Below the pieces are notes generated by a model. The model was given only the letters and a program-made list of their open reading frames with translations. It was not told the origin of the DNA and did no database searches. Below, one piece after another: positions 12,657 to 24,130 of a DNA stretch of 64,000 bases. The DNA is from Viridothelium virens (taxonomy: Eukaryota > Ascomycota > Dothideomycetes > Trypetheliales > Trypetheliaceae): assembly GCA_010094025.1 (NCBI GenBank), contig ML991785.1, positions 310,001 to 374,000 on the forward strand. Reading direction: 5' to 3'. The position numbers were made by a program, and so were the translations under genes. Numbering within the stretch: position 1 is the first letter of the stretch; each line of letters opens with the position of its first letter.

Positions 12657-14498
12657 CTACCTCCCAAAATACCTTAACTCCACCGTCCGCAGCCCCAGAT
12701 AGCTCACGGTCGCAAAAGCAAAGCCAAGCTCAAAGCCAACATCGCCACCATACGGCGGCGCACCTGCATGCTGTGCGATGGGTCCTACCCACCAGACCTG
12801 AGACATGCCGACGACCATGCCGGCAACGCCGCAGCAGAAAGCGGCGATGGCAGCGATGCCGGGTGGCAGCTTCGAAGGCTGATCATAGTGGCCAGGGACG
12901 TAGCCCGAGAAGCCGCGCTTAAAGACGAAGTGCTCGGTGAGGGAAATACCTTCGTAGATGGCGAGCCAGTAGCCGATGAAGTTCTGTTCCAGGGAAGAAG
13001 ATTAGAAACTGAAATTCATCTGTTTGAGTGTGGAATATGGGGTTTGGGATGTGCATGGAATTTTCAAGCAAATTCAAAAAGAAGAAAAAAGTATCGACTT
13101 GAACGTACCATGAAATTCTGAAGAACTTCTTCGAAGTGGCTGTAGCCCGGGATAGCGATTGCAATATAGACGCAAGTTCCAACAAAGGTCCAGACAAAAC
13201 GAGGAACCTGCTGAGTCCATCGGCCGAGGACTTGGACTGTGAGGGCCACAGAGTAGATGTTTGGACAGTTGTTTGCAACGATGCTAAGGGCCAGGATGAC
13301 CAAGCAGAATTTGCCAAAGTTGCCAAGGGGCGGAAACAAGACAGCTGCGAGGAGACCGCCGACAGCAGACTGGTCATAACCCGCTTGGTAGATATTATCG
13401 CCGTTGTTGATATCGGTTGCCGTCATGATTGCAACGCCAAGCATCTCGCAAAACAGTAGCGGAATGATCAGTCCAAGCCATGTCCATAAGAAGACCTTTC
13501 GTCGTGACTGAGTAGCAGGTTGATACACGGTGTAGTCAGCCGCATAGCTCGTCCAGCCCGTACCAAACCCAAAGACAGTCGCTCCGAAGCTGAGGACGCC
13601 ACCCAGTTCCGACGTTCCAACAGACATTGGAAGATTGACAAAAGCGCCTGAGTGCGCAAATTCGCCAAGAACAATCAGGAAAATGATAAGAGTAGGGATC
13701 CATGACCAGAACTCGTATGCATGCACAACCTTATAGCCGAAGAGGCAAACGATGAACGTGCAAACGGCGATAATGATGATACCAGCGAAGCCAGGGACAT
13801 CATTATTTACAGCGTTGATGAGCTGAGCACCTACGATCGAATTGACGGCCGACCAGCCGATACACGCAAGGACGTTGAAGACGCAGACTTGATTCGCAGT
13901 CGCATTAGAATCAGGCTTGGCTCCGCGCAGGAGTTTACTCCAAGTCAAGAAAAGGGGACTCACTGAGCTTGACACCCCACCAGCCAAACCAAAAGCGCGA
14001 CAGAACCATCTGCCGTAATCCAAAGCGGGGACCGAAGGTGGAGAAGAAGCAGACGGGGAGGATGCTCAGGAGATTGAAGAAGAGGACAACGAGAACGGCG
14101 TCCACAAAGCCGAGATAGAAGAGGGACTTGGCCAAGACGCCGATGGCAAAAGAAGAGACGACCAAGTTGGCAGATAGCCACTGTACATTTTCTTAGTGAT
14201 TAGAGCTCTTCGAATTCTGTTGTAGTAACGAAATTCAAGTTCATACCATTGTCGAAACATTCAATAGCGCCCTAAAGCCATCGTCTGTCCTCTCACTCTC
14301 CGGAACTCTTTCGATGCCTCTTTGCTCAATGTTGAACCTCCCTGCGAGCCGCTGCAGCCTTGCGTAGTAACCATTGCCATACTCAAAGGTCTCTCCTGCC
14401 ACAGCACCACTATCATCAATGATTGTTGGTCGCTTTTCCAAGGGACTCAGGGGACTATCCAGGGCGCCGGAATGCTTCTCTACGTCGTAGTAATCCAT
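12657..14498 (-). CDS. NCS1-family purine/cytosine permease
   Basis: Four exons on the minus strand (14498-14247, 14180-13964, 13887-13109, 12983-12657) give 524 residues. Introns are 66, 76 and 125 nt with GT-AG ends, and the frame holds through every joint. The product belongs to the nucleobase:cation symporter-1 family (yeast Fcy2-like), plasma-membrane proton symporters for purines and cytosine. The hydrophilic N-terminus has GIERVPESERTDDG. The core has RFWFGWWGVKL followed, across the second intron, by VFNVLACIGWSAVN, a family hallmark, and later FGFGTGWTSYAADYTVYQP. About twelve hydrophobic segments are visible. The C-terminal exon ends FATVSYLGLRTVELRYFGR. Substrate cannot be read from the sequence; the closest type is the Fcy2/FcyB group rather than the uracil or allantoin permeases. 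Confidence 0.88.
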
Positions 14499-17400
14499 GA
14501 CTGGATAGAGTTTGCGACAAGGCAGTGGTTGACGATCTTGAAGAACGTGAAGAAGTACGCGGAATGACGTCGCGTGACTCGGGTAACGAAGGGACCCTTT
14601 CGGATCAAAGATAAGGTAAGGAGACACGGAAAGGGGGAAGATAAGAGAAGGTTTGATGACAACCGGTGGGTCACTTTCTATTTTTCTCAAAAAATCATTA
14701 TTCGGCACTACAAAAAGCTTCTCCCTCGTGTCAGAAAATTATGGAGCATTCGAAACTCTTTATTACTCAAAGTCAGGCGGATTTGAGCAGGGACAAGCAG
14801 CAGAATAAAAGCTGCTGCTTTCTGGGGCCCGACCCCAGTCCAGACGCAGGTCCGTCCATGTAGGGCCATCGCACATCGCCGACCCACGTCCGGATCAGCC
14901 TTTTTTTCACACTTGGCCGCGTGCGAAAGGTGATGCAGTGGTGTGTGGTAACTGATAAGCTCATTGCCACTAGCCCACGCCGAGCAGGACTAAGCCTGTA
15001 GTGCCCGGCGATGCGGCTCACTGGGCTCTCGGTGGGTCGCCTGGATTCGTACGACTCTTCGCGATTGCTCCGTTGATGCGAAAGAGGGCAAAGAAGGCGA
15101 AGGGCCTGTCAGCCTTGGTCTGCTGGTTGAATGGCACAAGGTCACCCTCGGCATCGCAGCCTGGACGCAAGCTTCTACGTGGGCGAGTAGAAAGGTAAAA
15201 AGTGTGCGAGTCGGTTCGTGACTGGACGCAAGCAGGAGCCCGCTAAATTCTAATGCGGCGACCAGTCAGAACTCCAGCTTCTTAGACCGGCACACCGTGC
15301 ATATGCCTGTCACCTCGCATGGCCAAAGGCTACCGGTCAAAGACCTGGTCTTTGGGCAGCCGAGGACAAGGATTTGCCAGCAATGCACCAAAATTCTGGG
15401 CATTGTTGGATTTCTCTTCTAGACCCTAGCGAGCTGCTTAGATCGGACCACAAACATACTGAAGACTTATCGTTACCTCAGTGCTTTTGTCTGGTGTTTC
15501 TAATCGTCGCCATTACGACGGAGACATGCGAGACACTGATAAGGGATAGTATCCAGCCGGACAAATTCTATTGGGCAGCCCGACGATTGGCGAAAGTCGT
15601 CTAAGCTGATGTCCGACAACTTGACTCTCTGGAGGGCCAGAAAAGATGACGCTAGGCATGAGATGCCATCATGGGATTAGTGTGGTGTAGCTCTGCAGGT
15701 CATCGAAGAGAACTAGGAGTACGCCGATGTCCAGTGTGTCCAGCTTGTCTATCAAAATACTTGGCGGGATGGAGGTGGGTGACCAGACAATCGCTACGGA
15801 GTACAGATAGACATATGATGAGACCATTGACAAATCCTTTTTCTTCATTCGGTTTAATCATCCAAATAGCTAAAGATCGGGGTTTTCTTCCCAGCTCCCG
15901 CAAAGGAACTCGCCAGCTTCCGACCGCTTTGACTGTAATACGTACATCATGCAGGTGACAGTTGTGCAAAAGCCGCATGGACACTCCGTCTGTCCTGAAA
16001 CATTGTAGACTACCCCGACTTTTTGTGTTTCAAACCCCCTTGTAGAGTCAAGAACACCAGCGATCGTACATGTGCTACGTCTAAACCGTATATCCGGTTT
16101 AAAGCTTGCTACCACCGGCGTGGAACGGTGGCTTGATCGGCTACAAGCATTCGCAGTGTGACGGGGTGACGGGCTCCACGCCAACTCTATTTTCCTCCAC
16201 TCAAGATTTTCCGCATCATTATACTGTACATTCTGAAGGCGCGATAGATCACTTGATGCTCAACACTTTGATCTAGCCATTTGACTGTCTTCGTAGGCAG
16301 CAGTCCGGCCTTTCCCTTCCCGACAAAACAGTGGTTCTCTCGACCGTGTTTCAATCCTTACCCATGCCTCCTCGTGCTGGCGAAACTATCACATACCGGG
16401 GTAAACGCACATAAAATCTTCCTGTCACACTGCAGCAGTCATTAACCTGGAATACCATTCAAGAACAAAAATGTCGAAGAACCAGATACCCTTCGAGCAA
16501 ATCGACGTATCGAGTCCGTTTTGCGCAATCTTTCTCATGTCTATCTAGAATCCAGGTCATCCCCAATTTGAATATCAATCAGACTTTTTACAAGACCTTG
16601 AAAATTATCTCAGCAACCTATCTTAGACCAAGCAGTCGTAGCTACGAAGGAGTCCATGTTTATCAGCACCGCCGTCCTCAGCTTCATGGACCAGGCGTTC
16701 AAGGTTAAGGGCCTGTGGACACACATTTGAAGGAGATCTCTAGTGAGAATTGGAGAGCCTGTAGGTAGAGATTGAGAACGTGGATGGGGTGAATGAGTAT
16801 GAAGTTCAAAGGCTTGCGTTGAGGACGTGGGGGTTACACGTTGTATAGAACACAACGATGCACGTAGCCGACAAGCTTATGATATTAACAGCGAATGAGG
16901 ATACGATTTCCAGGAAAGTGCTCATGTCTGTACTACAGATAACTACATTACAGTCCAGGAATTCAGTCTAATGCGTTTTTAGTGCAGACTTAATAATAGG
17001 CGAAGCGTACCATAGCGATACAAAGGCGGGTGGGGATACTGAAGCTTCAGTCTTTGCTCAATACTCAATAGATAGTCTGAAGTCCACAAGTGAAAATTCT
17101 TTCCCGTGTGTGCCGGCTTCAAGCACTGACTCCATTGAGAGAGGATATGGGCCGATATGGCTAAGCCTGAAACGTGAGAGGAGCTCTAGGTTCAGTCCTT
17201 GTTGGAGCTTGATGGCAGCACTCTCCATGTCCTCCTGCTTAACGTCTGCAATCTGCACCCTGAAATCTGTACCTTTAAATTTTTCTTGGGGAAGACATCA
17301 CAGCCGAGGGCAATTTCGGTGCCTATCGTAGCGAAGAGACAAGTAATCACGATAGCGAGCACGAACATGCACCGAGTGACAGCATTCGAAACGGGAAATG

Positions 17401-18052
17401 CTACGACATTGGAAAGGTAACGCTAACCGTGGAGTCCCTCACGAAGAAATGTGAGTTTTGGAGTACTGCAAATACTTGACTAGACAAGGCTGTGCAAATA
17501 TGAGGCATAGGCCTCTCACCTTGATGTTATTCAGCAACTCGTACGTGAACAAGACGATTCTTGCCCAACGTCCAGTCAGCTGTCCTTAAAGCTACATTAT
17601 TCCATGGCCATTTTGGCTCCCACTTTTTGCTCCTCTCATTCGCGACGACTCTCCAGCAATGCCCACCGGACAAACGAAACTCCCCGGGCTCGATCTCAGA
17701 GCCTTTTGGCATCTTCGACCCGTTGATCCACCAGCTTCAGAATAAGTTTTACACAATATGGCCAGCTCTCCTTCTCTCCTTCTGCAAAGTAGTACTAGAA
17801 AAATAGCGATGCTTCTCGCCATGCAGCAAGCCATTTGAGAAACGAAGGTAATTTTATGGAAGACCACTCCAGTAGCAAGCCCTAGACATAAGAAACCCAA
17901 ACACCGAACCCTATGTGGAATGACGTGTGCAAAACGCATGTGATATTTCGTCATGATGTTCTTCCACGTCTGCGATTCCATTAAATCGCAAGACAGTGAC
18001 GCATCAGAGAGAAAGGGCGGAACGGAGGAAGAAAGATTAGAGGACCGACTCT
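14499..18052. other. 3.5-kb region without a supported gene
   Basis: The part next to 14498 should hold the permease promoter. Minus-strand open stretches around 17981-16610 include possible hydrophobic segments (17393-17290 and 16925-16840) and GT-AG-like pairs. The pieces do not join in one frame and I recognise no family, so I do not call a gene. A near-perfect palindrome (CAAAGACC-T-GGTCTTTG) lies at 15338-15354. Confidence 0.4.
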
Positions 18053-21039
18053 CTAGATTTCATTTGGGAGGTCCTGTCTTTCTGTCAGCTCCCCGCTCTC
18101 AATTCGATCAACCCGGAGCACCAATTCCTATAAACACTGTTAGCATATCCACGTCCATCAATTCTGGAAGCTCTCATTCCCCATCAACAGATCGAGGTTT
18201 CAACATACCTTCGTGCCCCTCGCAATCTTAAACGCCAAACCCGGCACCTTCGCTCTCACTCCATTTCCATCTTCACTGGCATCCAGCAGGCCCGCACGAC
18301 ACTCTTCGAGCACACGCAGCACAGGCGCGGCGTGCTTTTCGAGTGCCGCCGGGTTCTCGACCGCGCGCATGGCGTCTGAGGTGCGGTTGACGATGTCCTC
18401 GACGGTGGTCGCGATGTCGGCGACGTGGTCTTGGATAGTGGCGAGGTCGAAGGTCGCTGTCGGAGAGGCGGCGCGGATGATGGAGACGAGGGGTTGAATG
18501 GAGCGAACGAGGAGGGCGGTTTGCTCTTCAATGAAGATCTGTTGAAGAAATGGCATGAGTTATTGGTTCCGATGCTCGCTATTATGCGATGGATTGTATA
18601 GAGTTCGAGAAGGGGATGTTGTCAGCATACCTTCAGATCTTCCAGCCCTGCATCCCGGACCCTCATACTCTCTACACTCCTTCCCCAGGCACTGTTTCTC
18701 CGTCCCGGACTACTCGTACTCGTAGCGCTGTACTCCCCGCTCTCATCACTCCCGCGGTTTCCACCCATTCCCAGTCCCCTCCTCGGACTCACCACCCCCA
18801 TGGCTTTCACCTCCCCAAATGAATTCGGCGTCCTTGGCAACGTCTCCCCCTCCCCATCCCCCACAACATCCACCCACCCATCCTCCCCCTCCTCTCCCTC
18901 CCCCGTCCTCCTCACCCGACACACCCGCACCAGCTCCACCACCGCCATTACCAAATGCGACGCCGCCGCATCCAGCAGACTCACCGGCGCCAGCCCCTGC
19001 GCGCCAGCATGATTCTTCGCCGCCGTAATCAAATTATTCGCGGTGGCCGACACCTTCCCCTTCAACCTACTCGGATTCTTCGTCGTCGGCGTCTGACCTC
19101 CTGCCTCTACCTCCGGCGACACCAAGGCGGCGCTCGTCGGCGTCTGGATCCCCGCAGTATCGCAGTCCGCCGTGATAGCGCGCGTCGCCATAACCACGCC
19201 CTTCATCGCGTCGAGCGTGCGCTGCCTCTGGCCTTCGCGCTCGGGCTGCCTTGCCGTCGCCAGCAGCTCGTCGACGGACAGCTGGAACCGTGTGACGTGC
19301 ACGTCGGCGACCAGCCCGTCGGCCGCGACCAGCGTGTCGTTCCGCGCGAGATGCCCCGCTTGCTGCAGCGGCTGCGACGCGAGGCCCAGCGAGGAGGTGC
19401 GGAGGTGGCGGAGCTGCGTGCGGGCTTTGGCGTAGCGCGTCTTCCAGTCTTGGAGCTCGGCTTCGAGGCTGTGCACTTGGGCGATGAGGCGGGATTCGGA
19501 TTCGAGGGCGTCGCTGCTTTGGGTGCTGAGGCTGCGCATTTCGGCGAGGTACTGTTTCGCTTCGCGTCGGACTTCGTCGATGATCTGTTCCTGGTCGTAG
19601 AGTTCCTGCTGGAGGGTTTCGTAGCGTTGTTGCCATTCGCCCTGGTCGTTGTTGTCCTCGTCGAAGCCTTTCGTGGGCTGGGCTTCGCGAGCTTCCTCGA
19701 GCTGGACGCGGAGTTCGCGCTCGGTGTTGGTGCTGTCGGTGCGGAATCGTTCGAGCTCGGATTGGATGGATTCGTTGAGGGTTTGTGCGTCAGCGAGTTT
19801 CCGTTCAAGATCACCGCGCATTTCATCCCATTCTGCTCTTTCGGCCCCGGCTGCATCTTCTTTTTCTGAATGTGAGGATCGTAACTTCTGCATTTCTGCA
19901 TCCTTCTCTCGCAGTTGCGCCTCAAGCTCGTCGACTTTGTTCTCCAACTGGCTGATTTGACCCTGGTACTAGAGAGAAACTGCATGTTAGATGTACTAAT
20001 GGAATATTTCATGTATTAAAATCCTTACCTCGCTGCTGTTCCCGCTTTTGACACTTGGTTTGCTCAATCTGCTCATATCATAGAGATCAGTTTCTCCTTC
20101 CTCCTCTCCCGACTCATCTTCCACCATTGTACTCTTGTTTGGCACAATCGTATTTTGCTGAAACTGTTTGGGCAACGGCTTTCCATAGTCGTCTTCCGGA
20201 GAGCTCATTCCGGGCCCACTAGACCCTGGAGGTGAGGGTCGATAGGAGGGAGGCGGTCCACCTCCTGCTCGACTGGAGCCCCTTGGAGGTCCCATTGAAC
20301 CTGGACCTGATCGTCCTCCCTTGGAACTTGCAATACTCAAGGTTGGACTTCCTGGCCTGCCACTGAACCTTGGAAATCTGCGTTCTAGTTCATAGAAGAC
20401 GTCTGTTGCAAGCTGTCGAAATCTGTCTGGAGGAAGGGTTGCAAGCTTTTGGCGGGCTTGGTTTCGTTTGGGATGAAAGTCCTTGATTGGGAGTAAGAAG
20501 CGAGGGACGTTCTTTGCTCGTCCTAAACGCATGTCCTCTCTTCGCCGCAATTCATCATAAACATCCGTACTCAACTCCTCAAACTGTCCCATTGATAGGC
20601 GTAGCAATTTGTCCCTCGCTTTGTTTGGACGAGCACCTAGATCACCCCTCAGTTGCGAGGCTAAGTAGCCTTTGAGCATAGTATAGTGTTCTTGCAACGC
20701 CTCCTCCAGCCTTGCTGCCCTTTCTCTCTTGGCTTCTTGACTCATGCCTGCTGAGTATAGCCCATTTCCATCGCTCGAGCGTGCTACGGAACTGGGCGGT
20801 GACGGGTTTCCGCTCCCCATTCTATCCCTCATAGCGTTCGACATACGTCCGTCTGAAGATGCAGGAGGAGAGGCGAGCGGTGAGCCCCCGTATGAGCCCG
20901 AACTCAGGCCCGGTGAATATGGATTATCGGCTCCGTTGAGCGGTTGGTACTTCGAAACCAAGGTTGATTCGCTGCTTACGGTCGAAATCGGAGAAAGTGT
21001 ACCATTACGTCCGGGTCCATTGCGTCCTGCGCCGTTCAT
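18053..21039 (-). CDS. spa2: Spa2-type polarisome scaffold protein
   Basis: Four exons (21039-20029, 19968-18631, 18538-18209, 18127-18053) give about 917 residues. All introns are GT-AG and phase 0; the last (81 nt) has a TGCTAAC branch site and precedes a 75-nt terminal exon encoding ELVLRVDRIESGELTE and a short tail. Spa2 organises the polarisome at hyphal tips and binds formins and MAP-kinase components. Two Spa2-homology (GIT-type SHD) repeats are visible near residues 138-170 (ARDKLLRLSMGQFEELSTDV) and 192-225 (ARQKLATLPPDRFRQLATDV). They are followed by a Pro/Ser/Gly-rich linker, a long Glu/Arg/Gln-rich coiled coil (about residues 342-510) and a C-terminal helical domain. The start is an ATG at 21039 opening MNGAGRNGPGRNG. 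It lies upstream of, and codirectional with, the ING gene. Confidence 0.9.
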
Positions 21040-22243
21040 TCTGGTTGTTGTGGTGGTGGGCAGGGTCGCCAGTCTGCCTAGCGCCGAGAAACTCCTTTGT
21101 AGTAGGAGCTTCCTTCAAAGCCTCGCAACCTTGCCAATCGTGACGGCAAAGGCGCGAGGTTGATCGACCACCGAGCTCCGTATGACGAGATGGACTTGAA
21201 CGGCCAAAAAGCAAGGCCTTGGTCTGGCGAGCGGTGCAAGAAGTGGATTGTGAAACAATTTGGTTACAGAGGATTGTGTCGGAGGGTAGGGCTGAGGCGG
21301 CACAGTCCACCGCGAGACTTGTGCAACTCGATCAGATTACCGAGTACGGTGCTCGAGAGCGATTAGTATTAGAAGTTACGAGGAGAGTCTGAGTCTGAGT
21401 CTGAAGAAATTCGTGATTCTGACTGAGATTCCTTAGAGCAGAGACAAGTAAAGGCACACGATCTGGGGGATTGTTGGTGGTGGTCGCCTGCACGAGGCCG
21501 CTCTAGCCTGGCGACTCGATTACCTTAGGTACTGGTACTACGCGGACCTGCATGCGCGCCTACAACCACCAACCCTATCCTCCATCCTTCCTCTAATCAG
21601 CTTCAAGAAGCGTCCGATATCTAAACTACAAAGCCGACTAGCCACTCATTTCCAGAGGCTTGTCATCCCTCACCGCAATTTACCGTTGGCTCAGCCGTCC
21701 GGGTGACCCTTGCTCCCGCCCGCGACCCGAACATTCGATGCTTTCCAGAAAGGGGTTGGAGTCAGGGATGAGCGCGCTTGCCCCTGAGACTGAACCAACG
21801 GATTTCCATGAGAGCAGGACAACTGCAAACTCCAATGCTCAAAATCTCGTGGCGCTCGGCAATCCCCAGGCAATCCCCATGCAAATGTTCAGTGCTTGGT
21901 AGGGAGAGACCAGGCATCCAAAAAGGAGTACCGGCACTATTCTACAAACAACAAAAGCTCGATTTTCAAATTTCCGTGTGCCAACGGCATAATCCGGCAT
22001 GAGAATATTATGGGCAGCAACAGAGTTCATCGGGGAGACCGCTGCTACGAAATTGCTCGCATTAGCTTCGATAAAACCAAGCTCGATCGTCATTGACTTT
22101 GCCATTATGCATTTGGTAGGCTATCTGTCTGCACACATGCAGAAATAGGAGCAGGAGCAAACCCGGATTTCTCATACTGTCCTGCTAGTTAAGACCACCC
22201 CTTCAAATCCTCAACCTTGGATCGCTGAACGTGGTCTGCTCAT
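21040..22243. other. Intergenic: spa2 promoter and ING gene 3' flank
   Basis: 1.2 kb between two minus-strand genes. Direct copies of GAGTCTGA near 21384-21404 form a tiny 6-bp repeat (GAGTCT/GAGTCT). No coding frame or RNA gene was recognised. Confidence 0.5.
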
Positions 22244-23617
22244 CTACCTAGCCTTCTTGATCTGTCCTGCTGGCAGCTTCCGACAGTGATCGCACAACCA
22301 GTCCCCCACGGGTTCCTTGTCAATCCCGATACATCCCCAGTGAAACCACTGGTAGGGACAGTTGTCGTTATCGCACGCCACCATATCACCGTAACTTACG
22401 CTGTGGCAAATGCAGTATTTAGTGTCGTCCCCTTCTTCCTCATCACCTTCCATGTCCTCGTCTGCGGCGCCGTCGTTAGCTGCAATTGCCGATGTATTTT
22501 CATCTTCGGAACCGACATCCTCGCTGAGTTGCGATTCATCATCATTTGTCGTAGATGGAGAGGCACGAGAGCCACCCAAAAGACGACGCCCTGCTTTCTT
22601 GTTGGGAAGACTAGGCCGACCAGCGACCTTCTTCCGCATTTGCTGATGCGGTGCGACTTTTCGCGATGTCGCCTTCTTGATGGCAGGGCGAGGTCCTGCG
22701 CTTCCAGCACGACTTCCTGGCGTGCCGGCTTTGGGTGTGCCGGGACCTAAGGAAGACTGCCTCGCAAGATTTGACGATGCTGTGGGTAAATTGCTGAGGC
22801 TTTGATTGAGCTTGCGTCGCTTACTCTCGCTCCCCACTGACATTTCCCGCTGATTCTGACTCATGCTCGAGGTGGCGCTGGCAAGGTGGGACGGAGTGGC
22901 CATCGGATGGGGTTGCATGCCGGCCACTGCTGGTGAACCAAGTCTTCCACTTGCAGCATGAGAAGCCATGCGTGCCATAGCTGCGTTCGCAATATTCGCG
23001 CTTCCGCCAGTGGTCGTGTTGATCGAGAGTGGGTTGAGCGGTGTGTTGACGCCGGTACTGCCATTGGACGACGGTGGTGGTACTTGGTTTCCAACAGATT
23101 CTCGGAGTAACGAAGGCATGTTCGGGTCGAGTGGCATCGATCCGTCATTTTGTAAATCACGAAGCTTGATGTCCAACCGCTTCATGTGACGCTCGATCTT
23201 CAGGCGATATCAGAAAGTGACGCGTTGAGAAACAAAAAAATTAGTGCCTAACGAGCGACTTACGAGTGTGACCGCCTTCTCACTTAAGCCAATCTGTTCT
23301 GCTTGCAATGTCTCGGCTGTATCGTAGTTTTGACGGATTATTTGATGATATGACTCTTCTTTCGGATTCTTGACGTGACCACCGTTCATCTTGACAAACT
23401 TTTGAAGGCTGCCATCATGCTTGTTGATCGTTTCTTTGCATTGCTGAAGGACTGCATCCTTGGCCTGGATCTCTTCCAATAAATGCGCGATCTCTGCCGG
23501 TAAATTGGCAGCTAGCGAGGTGTCAATGAAAAGTTAGGCATGGCATAAGAAAGAGAATGACATACCATCATGAATGAACTGTTCTAATACGGACGCGGGA
23601 TCCTCAGCAGCCGCCAT
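22244..23617 (-). CDS. ING-family PHD-finger protein, Yng2-like NuA4 subunit
   Basis: Three exons (23617-23566, 23511-23264, 23197-22244) with 54- and 66-nt introns give 417 residues. The N-terminus MAAAEDPASVLEQFIHD, then ANLPAEIAHLLEEIQAKD and a helical segment ending ERHMKRLDIKLRDL, is the ING domain. A Ser/Pro/Gly-rich linker with basic patches follows. Near the C-terminus is a complete C4HC3 PHD finger: YCICHSVSYGDMVACDNDNC, then FHWGCIGI and WLCDHCRK, the form that reads methylated H3K4. Fungal proteins of this architecture are the Yng2/Nbn1 subunit of the NuA4 histone acetyltransferase. Yng1 and Pho23 orthologues are the alternatives, but the EQFIHD..NLPAEI opening favours Yng2. It is transcribed away from the Hos2 deacetylase gene from a shared 513-bp spacer. 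Confidence 0.88.
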
Positions 23618-24130
23618 GATAAAAAATCACATGCTTTGGAGTCCTTTGGTCCGTCGAAACCACAACTTGATCTTAGAGACAATAAGAAAGCCTTGGCTTA
23701 GAGACGGAGAACTTGAGAAGCAAATGGAAAATATCGTCTAGTTGGATGGGTTTGGCGATGACGAGAAATTGGATGAAGCCCCCACGAGGCGAAAAGGTGG
23801 CGAGATTGAACGGTGAATATACGGAGTACGTGTAAGGTAGTTACGCGACTCGGCTCGCGTGGTGAATACAGATGCAAGTACTATGATGTCAAGTTGGATA
23901 AGGTAAGCTACATTCAGTCACCAAGAGTCACACGTGATAATCGTACTTCAAGCTCAGCTTTGAGTTTCCGATGAGAGGTAATTGTCGCATTCAACTGCAT
24001 TTGGCTTAGCTCAGTTCCAACTCCAACTGCTTACGTAAAATTCAAGATCACGGACTCGGCCAAGAGAGGACAGCAGTTGGAAGCATGAGAACTCAGAAGA
24101 AGTTGACCACTCCCACTTCGGGGCACTACG
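23618..24130. promoter_or_regulatory. Divergent promoter region between ING and Hos2 genes
   Basis: This 513-bp spacer lies between the two start codons, so both promoters must lie here. An E-box (CACGTG) sits at 23931-23936, about 195 bp from the Hos2 ATG and 314 bp from the ING ATG. No clear TATA box is seen on either side. The regulatory role of the E-box is inferred. Confidence 0.55.

Noticed and set aside
16610-17990. Possible spliced minus-strand membrane-protein gene
   Set aside because: Hydrophobic pieces and splice-like pairs exist, but the pieces do not share a frame; open stretches of this length are expected by chance.
18955-19869. 304-codon plus-strand frame
   Set aside because: It is antisense to the Spa2 coiled-coil exon, whose frame is continuous and recognisable.
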